NCBI GenBank assembly: GCA_024195265.1
Contig: JAJLRJ010000009.1
Span: 8,772,791 to 8,836,790, forward strand
Length of the DNA: 64,000 nucleotides
Source of the DNA: Dendrophyllia cribrosa
Taxonomy: Eukaryota > Cnidaria > Anthozoa > Scleractinia > Dendrophylliidae
Reading direction: 5' to 3'
The notes beneath the pieces are model-generated. The model was not told the DNA's origin and did no database searches. It saw only the letters and a program-made list of their open reading frames with translations. A program made the position numbers and the translations under genes. Shown one piece after another: positions 34,148 through 48,500 of the stretch (positions are counted from its first letter, which is position 1; each line of letters begins with the position of its first letter).

Positions 34148-35179
34148 CAACCTTGTCCCCAGGGCCTTCTCCGCTTTTTCAAATTCAAAATGGCGGATCG
34201 GGCGCCCGATGGTCAAGCCCAAATCATGGTTGTGACTTAAATGAATACTCCAAAATCAGGTTTCTGAGCCCGCGAGAATGAGAACCCCCCACCAAACCAA
34301 TGTTTTCACTGCAACCGTTGGTCCAAACCTGATTTTGGAGTATCCATTCTAGTCACAACCCCCAAATCATACCGTCCAGAAGGACGTCGGACACCTTATT
34401 GAGACTTATATAACGGAGTAACTGGTTAGCTTTCAGTTGATGTTGGGGGTAGCAGTTTATATAGTTAGATTTATATGAGGGGTCATTTCCGCCAAAATCC
34501 TGTTTCAAATTCTGTTATGTAGAACCTGTATATTTTATTACTTTACATCAAATTCTTTTCTCAAGACAGCAAAACTGAAATTGTACTAACAGAATAGAAT
34601 TTAGGGAATCAGAACTGAATTTGAACCAACAAAACAGAATTCAAAACATCGTAACACAACGGAACAGAAATTGGAGCAATAGAACGGAAATTGACGATGT
34701 CCCAAATTCTGTTCTGTTTTCCAACGAACCGAGTGGAACCTGGGTAAGAACCAGTTGCACATTATAATTTATGATGATTCTTCCCGCTCAAAGAAAATTC
34801 ATTCCAGCCTAGTGCCCAGACGTTCTCTGTTGTGTCGTCGTACATGGCTTGTACAGATATGGTGATCTGTTTTGAAAATCTCACGGATGCTAGTGAATTC
34901 TTACGTTTAGACTCGAGTTGCGGTTCTTGGGTGAACCTCATCAGTTGCTCCCATAAGTAAATGTCTCGCGGAATAATATGACCCCTCATAGATTTAGGAC
35001 GAAGCAACCCGAGAAGTTAGGTGGTACAGTGAAAATAAAATTCTAAGTGTCGACATTACATTATATAAGTCTCAGTAAGGTGTCCGACGTCCTTCTGGAC
35101 GGTATGATTTAGGCACAACCGCGCCCGACCCTCCATAAAATATTGAACAAAGCGGAGAAGGCCCTGGGTACAAGGTTGT
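34148..35179. mobile_element. 1.0-kb TIR element containing a smaller MITE
   Basis: Outer inverted repeats: CAACCTTGTCCCCAGGGCC on the left, and GGCCCTGGGTACAAGGTTG on the right. Further in, ATACCGTCCAGAAGGACGTC (34371 onward) is mirrored at 35061-35106, shared with the element at 62352-63903. The 134-bp insertion at 34228-34361 interrupts the left arm. It lies between the divergent CLN3-like and amine oxidase genes. Confidence 0.75.
34228..34361. mobile_element. 134-bp MITE with 9-bp target duplication
   Basis: Inverted ends GGTTGTGACT and AGTCACAACC, with ATACTCCAAAATCAGGTTT on both arms. Flanked by CCAAATCAT at 34219-34227 and 34362-34370. The uninterrupted sequence (GCCCAAATCATACCGTCC) survives in reverse complement near 63890-63915, which confirms the insertion site. 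Confidence 0.88.
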
Positions 35180-35309
35180 AAACTCACGGAGGACATGCAT
35201 GACTCAGCGTTACTCTTGACATGATTCTGTCACTGGATTGACCTACAACGCACCACGCAACCAAAAAAAATATAAATTATTGGAAGAATAGCTACAAACT
35301 GGCTTTTAA

Positions 35310-36547
35310 ATGGAAACCACATACAGAATTGTGGATCAGCCCCAACAAAGTAGCAAGAAAGGCGGTGTATTTATAAAGTACAAAATCATCCCTTTTGTTG
35401 CTGTAGTCGTGCTAGTTGTTGTCATTTCTCTCGTTCTCTTAGCTGCTTTCCTGGTTCCTGGTCGTGAGAATTCAGGATCAGAAGAATGCGATCACAGTAG
35501 TGGTAAGCCGCAAGAATTTGGTAAGTCAGGTATTGTATACCGTAACATGCATCCAAGGTGGCATATGTTATATTTTTTTCAGAAGTCACTATTTCGTAGC
35601 AGCTTGAGGTATGTCCATGCAGGATTGAACGTCAACTCTAGGAAAGGAAGGAAGGAAGAAAGAAAGGGCAGCGACGGATACTGCAAATTTTACAAAAATT
35701 ATATGCATGTATAACTTTGCTGTTTCTTGTCGCGGGTTTAATAATTCATTTGCGTGACTTGCTTCGGTCGCGTGTTTCGTTACAGTTTACTAGTCAAATT
35801 ATAATTGAAGTATTGCTATTGCGATGTTTAAATATTTCTCGGCACACGTTTAAAGAACGAGGTATATACATGCATGTATATTATTACCCTCCTACGGTCA
35901 CATACGTCATGATAAGTCAAGCAAGCGCTAGATTAAAGCAAGCGTCATGAGGTCACATTGAAAAATATAAACTGCTTGCTTGAGCCCTTGTACGTTATCG
36001 ATGTGCTGTGGCCTTTTAGTGCATGTTCGACCGAATGCATTACTTGAGAGGTGAAGCCGTCAGCCGAAGAAGGAGAAGGCTTTTTTCTTATCCATCGGCT
36101 TCGGTTGAAAACAATTTATGAAACAAGTAAAGGGCTGGTCTCAAGTGAAGACAACCTTCGACATTAAAAGTGCGAGCATTGACCGCCGGCGGTGGATAGC
36201 AATACATAAACGAAACATCGCCCACTAGAATCGTTGATGAGTACAAGCAAATGAATACTGTGACGAAGATCGACAAATCTATAATTTGTTCGTCAATTTA
36301 TTGGGAATACGAGGGAATAAAAATTGGTAAAACTACTTTCGAAATCAGTGCAACTACTACAATACTGAAGTAAGCAAGTAGTGCCGCACCTTAACGAGCT
36401 AGGAATGTGGAGGTTGTGCTCGGTCAACAAAAATTGGCCAAGCAAGCAAGGTTCTAGTCCCTCGCTCCAGCACGGCCTTTCTTTTCACTCCATCTCCTGC
36501 CTTGAGGCCTGTTCACTAGCCGCTGCGCGCAGATGTCTCTTATCTCC

Positions 36548-36595
<48 letters not shown>

Positions 36596-39500
36596 ATTTA
36601 GAGCATCACACAAAGTCTCAATGCTCTTACAACAACTTACTTTGTGCGGCGTGAAGCAATTATTAGGGACTTTAACGGACTACGGACTACGGACGGAACG
36701 AAAATTAGGACTGGGACGAGACACATTTGCTCTTGCTTCCTACCGTCGCAAGTTCACGACGGTGCGTAGTCGACAAGGAGTACGGAGTCATGAAAAATGT
36801 ATGAAAAAGGACGTTTTAAGTTAGAATATTGACTGAGGAGTTTCTTCTTTCTAACACGTAAACTAAAAACCACCTCTGGAGCAATTTCAAGTGCTTTTGA
36901 ACTCAGAAAAGCGAACAATTTACGGCTAACTTTTGTTTAGGGACCGATCGTTTATTACGTCCCAGGGGGGGGGGCGGTGGTTTTTAAAAAAGTGCAGTGT
37001 TTCAAAACTGAACCCCCCAAAATATGTTGAAGTAAAATTTATACCCCCCCCCCCCCCCCCCCCTCCCCCCTTCCCAATTCTTGTGTAAAAAATTTACGTT
37101 AAGTACCAGGGAAAAATTTACCCCCCTAAAACGGGCTTGTTTTAAAATTATACCCCCCCCTCAAAACCACCGCCCCCCCCTGGGACGTAATAAACGATCG
37201 GTCCCTTACCAATTTTGACCGCCACATTGTTTAACTATATTCTGTATATTCACACGAGCAACAAAACTTAGGATGTTAACACTCTCTTTGAACTGTGCCG
37301 GAACTCTAAGAACCTCGGCCAAACGAGGAAGATCTTCCTTTCTCACTCTAAACTCAATTAAGCATTCACTTGAATCAAAGGAGTCGAGTAAAAAACCATG
37401 GTACTCCCAGTATCATTCGTAGGCATCAAACAAAAGTACAAATTCTTCTTCGTCTATTATTTCATCTGCTGAAGCGTAAACCTGGGCATTTTGTACTTTT
37501 CTAAAAGACATATTTTATACATAAAATATAAAAACAAAGCGAGCCTTGTCTGGTGTTTACTTCGCTCTGTGTTCGTAGTCCGTTGTCTGTATTCCGCGTT
37601 CTTAACTTCGTATTTTCACGCCACTCGTTGTGTACTCGGCCCAGTGCTCCATGGAAAGAAAAACGGCGTCCAACCGTAGTCAGTAGTCCGTAGTTGCCTG
37701 GAGTAAAAATAGAAGAGCACGACACTACCTTAGCAGGTGAAACGTTCAAAGCGTTTTATATTTCCACACTGTTTAGACGCGAAACATAGGGGAGACTTGT
37801 CTAAGAACCTGTCGTACCTGCACTACCATGCCACTTGGTTTGGCTAATAAGAGGTCACCGCGTCTGAAACAAGCCTAACTGTCGAACCTCTGCCGTATCA
37901 CGCGCAAATTTCAAACTGGTTGACCTTTAAATTGATAGTCCTTTTGCTTTGCAGCTGCGGACCAGACCACTCAGCTGTCATGTGATGTGGCAATAGTTGG
38001 TGGAGGCATTTCCGGTCTGTATGTTGCTGAAACTCTCCTCAGGCTCCATAAAGAGACAAACGTTTGCCTGTTTGAAAGAGATGATCGGTTTGGTGGACGG
38101 ATACGCGATTACACTTTTCCGCGAATGCCTGGTGTACCAGTTAGTAAGTACTATTCCCCCTCCAAAAATTTTGGGGAGACTGAGCAGGATGTTACTAAAA
38201 CGAGGAACGGGGAACTGGGAAGCGGGAACCGGCAACGGGATTCCCCTTTTCTGGTTATAGTAACATCCGACTGAGCACCAGCTTTTGGCACTGAGATTTC
38301 TGGGATCGTTTCGTAACAAATATGACCTATGATTGGCTAATCATTGCCTTTGAAAACGATCAACTTATCATAAATAACCTGCGTACCCAAACCATCCCTG
38401 AAAGCCTAGTGACAAAAGCTGGTGCGCAGTCTCCTTGAAATTTCTGGAGCGGCAAATTGCAATTCAACCGCGATTTTAAAGAAACCTCCTGGAGGGAATC
38501 GGCTTGGACCCGGTGTGGAGCTGGGGAAGGTGGTCCCCGGTTAAAGCTATTTATAGGAATTGGCGGCCCTAAAGGGTGTGGTTTTTAAAGGGACAGCTGT
38601 CCCGTCGAAATATCGAAGGACTGACAAAACTCGGCTCGGATCGAATCGGATCGATAAAACATAGCCATTTTATAGTTTAGCTCGCACGAGTATATCTCTT
38701 AGAGAACGTTCCCTTAGTATGATATCAGAAGCAGTTCTTTGTATATTTCGTTAAGCAGGGGTTAAGCAATGGCTACTGATTTATAAGATGCCAGTTTTTC
38801 ATGAGGATTTGTTTTTAAGTTAGGCGCGGATGGATATTTTCTGAGAGGTATCTTCTCTGTGTTTTAAAGTTTTTTATGTTCTGTTATGTTCTTTTTCTTT
38901 TATAGTTCTGAGAAGTCTGAGAGCTTCTCTTTTAACGAAACCTCTTTTCACTCCAGATAGGTGGCATGTTGAGTAGTGGGTGTACTGAAAAAAAACTCAG
39001 TACTTTTAAAATTAGAGCGTACATTGAGCACCTATTCAGTTATAAATATCGCCTTTGTAAACGTCCAGTGATGTTTAAGAAGCATGTTTCATACATTCCA
39101 GCCATAAATTTAATAGTTCGATATAGCGTTTCCAAACGAGCGGTTTTAAAGCTCTTTGACTTAAGATTTCTGTTTCTACCTTCGTCATGAAAATGTTTGC
39201 GAAAGCGACTGCAATTTTTGTGGCCCATGCCAGTTCCGTGGGTTTGAAAGTAGTCCTTTCCATTAAGGACGTTCGCGCGAAAATCTTCTAACATTGATTT
39301 TTTATAAAACGTTTGCTACAGCTAGGTTATGAGTTGTTCGTGTCAGAAATGCAAAAAAATTAGGGGGTCACCGACTTCGTTTCCGAGATAAAATATCTGA
39401 AAGGCGACCCTAATTTTGAAAAATTGGTCTTACTTACGGGATGAGACCCCAATGTCTGTTAGTCTAAAAATATTGCAAATAAATCTCTAAAATGCACCTT

Positions 39501-42500
39501 TCTTTCCCAAATTTTATGCGAATAGGTCTGTTTAGCAAATTCATTCAACCGATGACGTTTTTAAAGTAAATTTAATCTTTCAACAACAGCATTTGCAAAC
39601 TCTGACAGTCGCAAATTGGCAGGATTCGATGTCGCGCGGGTAGAAAAATGGAAAAAAATTAAACTTTCTACATTGATTTTTTGTTCATTTTTTCACAATC
39701 TGTCGAGAAGTGGCAAAGAAAATTATCTATCAAAAAAAAATTGGGGGTCACCGACTATCCAAGCGAGTTAAATCTAAGCAAAGTTAACGCAACGGCTACC
39801 AGTCCTTTATGTGCTTAGATTTCTTCTCTTGCGCGCGCGCTCGTGCATGACGTAGCATGGCGTTGCGACATGAATTGCGTGCGCAGTAAGGATGCGCATA
39901 AACAATTAGCGCGAACGTCCTTAAATTGGAAGGAGTTCTCTGTTAAGATAAGTCTGAGCGCCTTTTGAAGTAGTTGTACTCGTGAATACGCGAAGCGTTG
40001 AACGAGTTATTGTATAGGGGAAGAGATATGCAAATGTGCACTCGATCAGTCGGTGGGGTCATCATTGGGATGTAAACTTTTCTTGGTCATCCGATTTAAC
40101 GCGCATGTTCGTTAAAATATTAAAACTTAACCTCTCAAATCGATTCGGTCCGCGAAGGCCGAGTCGATTAAATACACACCTTATTTAGGAACCCGAATCT
40201 AAAGGTCTACCATAGCACCTGTTATTTCTTTGTGGTAATCCTCGTGTGTTGTTCTCGTACATGGTTTCAGGTTTAGGTGCGTGGCGTGTGGATGAAAGCA
40301 ATTCACTAGTTTGGTAAGTGACAGTTAATGGTAACAACTGAAATTAAACCAAGCAGACCGTTCCTACCAAAGGAACCAGTACCTTACATATTGCAAAAAA
40401 TGTACTACTTATTTCTGGGGTGCTTACCATTTAGCCAAGAAAACCGGTATTTTCGGTTGGAAAGCAAATGGTACATCTGATTGGTTGAGAACCTTCAGAG
40501 GTTGTCCTGCGATTCCGGTTGGTACGAACCAACCGAAATCTTTTTTACCATTTGATCATTTCTCTCGGTTCCAGTCTCATAGCAAGGGGAAAACAAAAAC
40601 CGGAAACGAAATTGTAAATGGTAAGAAACATCACTTTTGGCTGTTTCGGTTGGAATGCTGATTTTACAGAAATTCTTACCATTATTCAACGGTCAACCCT
40701 GCCAACTGGATTTTGCCCGTAAATGGTCAGCACCCATGGACACCCTCACAGAAATTTAAGGGGCCGATGCGTCGCTTCCTTATCCTTCCCTCGTGTATTG
40801 AGTTTAGCAACCCATACAGGTGACACGGAATAACGTGAAAGCTTTTAGATAGATTTAAGCATCACGTTTGTTTTTCCCGCGAACGACAAAAATCCAACTT
40901 TTGTCATCTGCCGTTTGCCTTTTCTACGTGAAAGTGAGTAACTTCGCGTTTGGAATTATTTTCGATTTTTCTGGTGGATTTATTTAACGATTCGAAGAAA
41001 AGTAAAGACAATCAACTGTAAGCTGACGTTTGCCGCTAACCGTAGAACGCGATGCTTAATCTCTCTCAGTATCGTTTCTGGTAACGTAGTTAGTATTGTT
41101 TCTGAAAGTTTTTTCAATATTGTTTCAGTATTGTTTCTGAGCGAGTCACCTTAACCTCTCAAATCGATTCGGTCCGCGAAATAGCTAGTTGCTATTATTC
41201 CAATCGAAGGACGCGGAGTCGAATCCCAGTGGGAACTATTTTTTCTTTTTCCTTTCTTTTCTTTTCTTTTTTGTTTCCGAACATTTGTTTCCGAACATTT
41301 GAATTATTTTCGATTTTTCTGGTGGATTTATTTAACGATTCGAAGAGAAGTAAAGACAATCAACTGTAAGCTGACGTTTGCCGCTTACCGTAGAACGCGA
41401 TGCTTAATCTCTCTCAGTATCGTTTCTGGTAACGTAGTTAGTATTGTTTCTGAAAGTTTTTCCAATATTGTTTCAGTATTGTTTCTGATAGTTTGTATTG
41501 TTTCTGATGGTTTTTCTAATATTGTTTCAATATATTGTTTCTGATAGTTTTTCTAATATTGTTTCAGTATATTATTTCTGATAGTTTTTCTAATATTGTC
41601 TCGTCAGTATTGTTTCTGATAGTTTTTCTAATATTGTCAGGGACCGTGGAGTACGTTTTAGATTGGAGGGGCACTATCCCGAGCGCCGAAGGCGCGAGTT
41701 TTCTAGAGGGTCCCGGGGCATTCTCCTCCGGAAAATTTTGAAAATTTAAGTTTCCGGAATCGCTAGAAATGCATTTAAAATTGATTATCGTAAAAAAATG
41801 GTCGTGAATTTATATAGGGTGAAGTGCGTTATAAACATTAGAAGCTCAACTTTTTCATGTTGAATCAGTCAAGTGAGGTTAGGGTTTGAGTCGAAACTAG
41901 TGCTCATTGTTAAAACATTGTTAAAACAGCAACAGTAGCAAGTAACGGTGAAATCAAAACCAGTCTGTAAAATCCCACTGATCATGGTAAAAGATCTTAC
42001 ACTGTGAAAGTACCAAAATTTCTTTTCCTGTTTTCATTTCTTGCTATAAACTCGTTTGCCACATCCACAAGTCGTAAGTTATCGGTACGGGTCTTGTGGG
42101 TGTTTAGCAAGGCCACGTGATTGAAGCGCTTTTGCGACATCTTTGCTCTAAGCCAGAATTTTATTCGCCTAATTGCTGTTGAACCGGTTTGAACCGGTTT
42201 GAGGCGGATCCTGCTGCAACTGGTCAATCGGAATCTACCGAGCATTATTAAAAGCCAATTACCTATGGTCACTAGACGGAATTTGAAAGAATGAAATGAC
42301 CAGCAACGAGCTCAGAAATGACACGCTTAGAAACATTGTGACTGATCATCTTTCTTATTTTACAAACTTGTTTCCAGTACTCTTTGACCGTTTTGTTGTT
42401 CTTACCTCATGTATGCCTCATTTAGAAGTGTCACGGAAAAAAACGGCAAAACACCAACCCCCACCCGGACGGGAAATTTTTTGTTGACCTCATTAGACTG

Positions 42501-45500
42501 GGAATTCTACGCGACGATACTGCTACAGAGATGCTACTCCTACTAATGTTTGTTGTAAGGACATGAAAGGAACTATTGAAGTCACGTACGCAAACAAGGC
42601 ACATTTCCGAATGGTATTACAAAAATGTAACTTCTTTCATTAGTCTTGTTTGTCTGAGGATTTTGGATGTTTATTTAGCCAATTGAATTACATGGGTCCG
42701 CCGCAAAGCAAAAAGCTGTTTTGCGTAGAATAAAAGTTTTACAAAGCGTAAAACAAAACCACAAACAAAACAAGTGAGTTTCTTTTCTAAACTTTTTCTC
42801 TTTAAATTTTCATAAGAACTTTTTACAATTGCGGCAAAATTATTGCCCCCCCCCCCCCCCCGGAAACCCCAGCTCCGCGGTCCCTGATTGTCTCAGTATT
42901 GTTTCTGATAGTTTTTCTAATATTCTCAGTATTGTTTCTGATAGTTTTTCTAATATTGTCTCAGTATTGTTTCTGAAAGTTTTTTTTAATATTGTTTCAG
43001 TATTGTTTCTGATAGTTTTTCTAATATTGTTTCAGTATTGTTTCTGATAGTTTTTCTAATATTGTCTCAGTATTGTTTCTGATAGTATTGTTTCTGATAG
43101 GTTTTCTAATATTGTCTCAGTATTGTTTCTGAAAGTTTTTTTTAATATTGTTTCAGTATTGTTTCTGATAGTTTTTCTAATATTGTTTCAGTATTGTTTC
43201 TGATAGTTTTTCTAATATTGTCTCAGTATTGTTTCTGATAGTATTGTTTCTGATAGGTTTTCTAATATTGTTTCAGTATTGTTTCTGATAGTTAGTATTG
43301 TATCTGATAGTTTTTCTAATATTGTTAAGTATTGTTTCTGATAGTATTGTTTCTGATAGTTTTTCTAATATTGTTTCAGTATTGTTTCTGATAGTTTTTC
43401 TAATATTGTTTTAGTATTGTTTCTGATAGTTTTTCTAATATTGTTTTAGTATTGTTTCTGACAGTTTTTCTAATATTGTTTTAGTATTAATTCTGATAGT
43501 TTTTCTAATATTGTTTTAGTATTGTTTCTGACAGTTTTTCTAATATTGTTTTAGTATTAATTCTGATAGTTTTTCTAATATTGTTTTAGTATTGTTTCTG
43601 ATAGTTTTTCTAATATTGTTTTAGTATTGTTTCTGATAGTTTTTCTAATATTGTTTTAGTATTGTTTCTGACAGTTTTTCTAATATTGTTTTAGTATTAA
43701 TTCTGATAGTTTTTCTAATATTGTTTTAGTATTGTTTCTGACAGTTTTTCTAATATTGTTTTAGTATTAATTCTGATAGTTTTTCTAATATTGTTTTAGT
43801 ATTGTTTCTGATAGTTTTTCTAATATTGTTTTAGTAATGTATCTGACAGTTTTTCTAATATTGTTTTAGTATTGTTTCTGATAGTTTTTCTAATATTGTT
43901 TCAGTATTGTTTCTGACAGTTTTTCTAATATTGTTTTAGTATTGTTTCTGATAGTTTTTCTAATATTGTTTCAGTATTGTTTCTGATAGTTAGTATTGTA
44001 TCTGATAGTTTTTCTAATATTGTTAAGTATTGTTTCTGATAGTATTGTTTCTGATAGTTTTTCTAATATTGTTTCAGTATTGTTTCTGATAGTTTTTCTA
44101 ATATTGTTTTAGTATTGTTTCTGATAGTTTTTCTAATATTGTTTTAGTATTGTTTCTGACAGTTTTTCTAATATTGTTTTAGTATTAATTCTGATAGTTT
44201 TTCTAATATTGTTTTAGTATTGTTTCTGATAGTTTTTCTAATATTGTTTTAGTATTGTTTCTGACAGTTTTTCTAATATTGTTTTAGTATTGTTTCTGAT
44301 AGTTTTTCTAATATTGTTTCAGTATTGTTTCTGACAGTTTTTCTAATATTGTTTTAGTATTGTTTCTGATAGTTTTTCTAATATTGTTTCAGTATTGTTT
44401 CTGATAGTTTTTCTAATATTGTCTCAGTATTGTTTCTCATAGTTTTTCTAATATTGTTTTAGTATTGTTTCTCATAGTTTTTCTAATATTGTTTCAGTAT
44501 TGTTTCTGATAGTTTTTCTAATATTGTTCCAGTATTGTTTCTGATAGTTTTTCTAATATTGTTTCAGTATTGTTTCTGATAGTTTTTCTAATATTGTCTC
44601 AGTATTGTTTCTGATAGTTTTTCTAATATTGTTTGAGTATTGTTTCTGATAGTTTTTCTAATATTGTTTCAGTATTGTTTCTGATAGTTTTTCTAACATT
44701 GTCCCAGTATTGTTTCTGATAGTCAAAGAGACACCGTCCCGCCGAAATAAGGTACAAAATTTCGCTAACTTTATTTCCACGATATATCGCCAAGTGCTAC
44801 CAAATATACAACTTAATTGGATAAAGAGATTCTATAGAGTAAAACAGACGCAGTAGTTTTGACATAAAGTGACGGATTGCGGAGATGGAAGTGGATTACA
44901 GTTCATGAAATTTGATATCGTGACATGCGGTTAAGAAATCAAACTTTCCATTCTTGTAGAATTTTGACTTTTTTAGCCGTTATTTCCTCTCTTTAGTCAA
45001 TATTTCTTTACCTTCATCATTTTAGCGATTTTTTTTTCAAACAAATTTAAAGCAAGCTCCTGGCCATTATAAGGAAACCCGAAATATCAGCCACGACAGT
45101 GTCCCTTTAAGAGTAATGTAAATGATGCTACAGAATTCAAACTGTTGGTTTTCCTCTATAAAGGGGTTTCAATGAGAATGGCTAGGAGTTTGCTACTTGC
45201 TATAATATGGGTATGTGCCGCTGTGGAGGGTATGGTTTTCAAGTATAGATATCAGGGAGTTTTGGTCTAGAATAGGGTATTTTTTTGCTGGAATACTGAT
45301 CAGTGGTATGAAGAATTAAGTCTAGAATAGGAATTGAAACTTGGAGAGAAAGAGCGTTCCCTAAACGAAGATATCATTTCAATTAGCGTACACTGGATTG
45401 TAATAGTGATACAGTTCTAAAATAGCAAGTCTTGGATAGGGTACGGATTTTTGGTGTCTAGTTTATAATAGGGTTGCAAAATCAGCTCAACATGGTCTGG

Positions 45501-48500
45501 TATAGGGGTTGGGTTTCAGAGTTTCACCCAAAAATAAACAGAATACCACCCTCCCTCGGGTTTATAGTCTTGAAATAGGAAGAACAAATCGCCAAGAGTG
45601 TTGAAATGAAATCAAGAGATATAAACTAATATAAATCTCCTTCCATCCTTCTAATTCTGCACTTCTGTTTCGCTCTGTAGAATCCTTTCATTCAGTTTAG
45701 TCGTGTATTTGGTAGCATTTGCAAAATACAATATGGACATCAGGAAAACAAAATGTGGATATTTTGATGGGATGCTGTCTTTTGGCAATGTTACCGGAAT
45801 TTGTTTCACACAATATGTTCTCCCTAGAGGAAAATATCAAGTTATTCCATGAAGGAAAAACAAACCGTGTACTGTTTTAGTGATTCTTCGGGCCTCATGT
45901 GCCCCTCCCACTGACAAATGACTGTAAGGACGTCCACCATCTCCACGAGAACTTTCCTTTTTTAGATGTTGTTGTTTCGTTTGTATTATTTAGGGAGCTA
46001 CTAAAACGTTTCAACATATCAGTCAGTTACCTCGCTAAGGACCATCACGATAGATTAGAGGCTAGAGGCATCTTTGCAACCAACAAACTGACACTGAAAA
46101 AGAAAGCATTCCCCTCTCTCAACTATGGAAGATTCGAGAATGCTACCTATGAACAGATGTTGGGCTACTGTTTTAGTCAACGAAATGAGGCAGATAAGTT
46201 CGCAAGTTTCTCTGACTTTGTGTCGGAATATCTTACGCCAGAAGGTTTCCAGTTATTTAGCCATCTGAGTGGATATTTATCATGGCCAAACTATGAACGC
46301 CAAATCAGTGCTAGATCCATAATTGATTTCAGCAAAGCACTGGCTCAATTTAAAGGAAACTTCACGAGGCCTGAAAGCGGGCTGTCTACAATAACAAAAG
46401 CTTTAAAAATGTCTGCTACGAATCTTGGAGCGAAACTGTACAAGAACGAAGAAATCAAAGTCATCGAAGAGACTAAAGGAAACAAATTCAAGCTGATAAC
46501 AACAAACTATACTGCAACAGCAAAGAAGCTGGTTGTAGCAGTGCCCCCAAAGCCGATGAAACATATCAAGGGCTCCGTTGCTGAGAAGATTCAAAACGAT
46601 TCTACCTTTCAGACCATTGAATTCTTGGTGGGTTTTAAGGGATTCGCTGTGTTCGAGGAGGCCTGGTGGCAACACAACTCTACCGGAAGCCGTTATCTGG
46701 CGGACGAACAGTTAATGATTTCTACCAGTGACTGTTTAGGATTCATATTTCCATACAAGTAGGTAGAATGAGTATGCTTTGACAAACATATTTGCATAGT
46801 ATCCCGAATTGAAGCGGCCAATGGGTATGTCATACACAATATTTAACAATATTTCACATGACAGACTGAATATCCAACATTAGTATATACTAAAACAGTG
46901 GATAGCGTTGTTGGCGAGCTCTGATTGGCTGTTGAAACTCGGGATAGCAAGTGCTATTCACCTCCAAGCAATTTGCGCGCGAAAATTGTAAACGTTGACA
47001 GGAATAAATGAGTTAAAAATCATCATTTTCGTGCCTATATTATCTCACTGTTGTTGTATATACTAAAACAACTATTCACCTCAGTGTCGGTGGCCAGTGG
47101 TGGATATACCATTAGCCACCACTTCGGTGAATAGTTGTTAATTATATAGATGTACAACTTTGCCATATGCAGCGCGTGTGTTCATTGGTTTCGTGGCCAC
47201 ATCGCCACTAATCATGATGTTTTGACTTCTTTTATCAGAATATAAAGCACGAAAAAGCGTGCTTTATTGTCTTTTATTGCCTTTTTATTGTCTTTTATTG
47301 CCAGACAAAGCTGAACGTTTTGTGGGAAGAAAGCGTCTTTTTTATTTATTTAACGGATACAATTTTATGTAAGCTATAAACTTTCATTTTTACAACACAA
47401 GAAGCTCGCAGGCGTGCTGCTCACTAGTTCAACCCTTTTAAAAAATTCTATATCACAAGGCAAATAACCAGGGTTTGTCTAATCGAACGTTCGGTAATCG
47501 AACTCAAGCGAACATCAATCGTTCGATTGGGTTCGGCATTCGAACTCACAATTGAACGTTTGATTACCAAACGGTCGGCAATCGAACTCAATCGAACCAT
47601 AACAGAACGTTCGTTTATACCGAACTCCAGTTTGAAGCAAAGTTATGAAAAAATGCCTGATAAATGCATGCATAGCCTGTTTCAGGCGTTTGGATTGTGG
47701 GGCCATGGAGCGGCTAAACACCAGTGCGCGAACGAGCGGGAAAAAACTGTGGGAGACTTCTCTTTTGCGTCTATCCCTCTCCGTCAGCACTCCCAATATG
47801 TTACCGACTTTCGTGCGCCGCCTATCCTCGCTCCCCACCATCTGAACGCCTGAAACAGGCTCCCCACTATCTGAACGCCTTGAACAGGCTATGCACTATC
47901 TGAACGTCTGGAACAGGCTAATGCATGCATAATGTAAGTCTGGAATAAGTTATTGAGAATAAAGAAAAAGAATAATTTACATCTTTCCCTGGTACCACTT
48001 CGCCCGGACTTCACATTCTCCTGTGTTAACTCCATTTAAAACTGAAAGGTTGATTATATTTATTCCTGCGTCTTATACTTCGTTTCGGGCGCCAAGAGAT
48101 GCAATCCGAACAAAATCGAACTGGATTCGGTTTGATTGCCTTCGATTTAGTTCGATTGGTTTGATTGGTTCGATTAAACACCCCGGGAAATAAACAAGCA
48201 CTTTGGGCATTGGAAAACACTCGAGAAGTAGAAAAAGCACTCGTCCCCTACTGGTGCTTTTGGCTTTCCCTCGTGTTCTCAAATGTCCTTTTTGTTTTAT
48301 GACATTGTAATAGATGATTTGGCTTTTTTATTTTTTTAGATAGGACTGATATTTTTAGATCAATCTCCTAGATTGCATACATGAAATTCAAATTAGCGAA
48401 TTATGTTGTATCGTTAATTTGTTTCCGCGTCATTCACTTATTTATTTAGAGCGTTTTCGAGTTCCCCTTAGAACTCTATCCAGAATTCTAAGGAGTAGCC

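Larger units (their letters stand above)
35521..37954 (+). other. intron 1 of the amine oxidase, 2.4 kb
   Basis: Donor TTTG/GTAAGT, acceptor TTTGCAG. It holds an (AAAT)n microsatellite at 36547-36598, a 266-bp MITE (36940-37205) and two stretches with TAGTCCGT/ACGGACTA words (36670-36710, 37575-37695) that look like parts of an inverted dispersed repeat. Confidence 0.75.
40314..45993 (+). other. intron 3 of the amine oxidase, 5.7 kb, mostly repeats
   Basis: Donor TTTG/GTAAGT, acceptor TTATTTAG. It contains a 190-bp duplication, the 35-bp minisatellite, a hAT element and decayed MITEs (44740-45120 with GGGACACTGTCGTGGC-like ends; 45187-45560 of the G-run family). Confidence 0.8.

Noticed and set aside
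42829..43047. repeat protein with VSDSFSNI units
   Set aside because: Translation of the 35-bp minisatellite within an intron.
41086..44722. CRISPR-like array
   Set aside because: Units are contiguous with no unique spacers, in a eukaryotic intron; it is a minisatellite.
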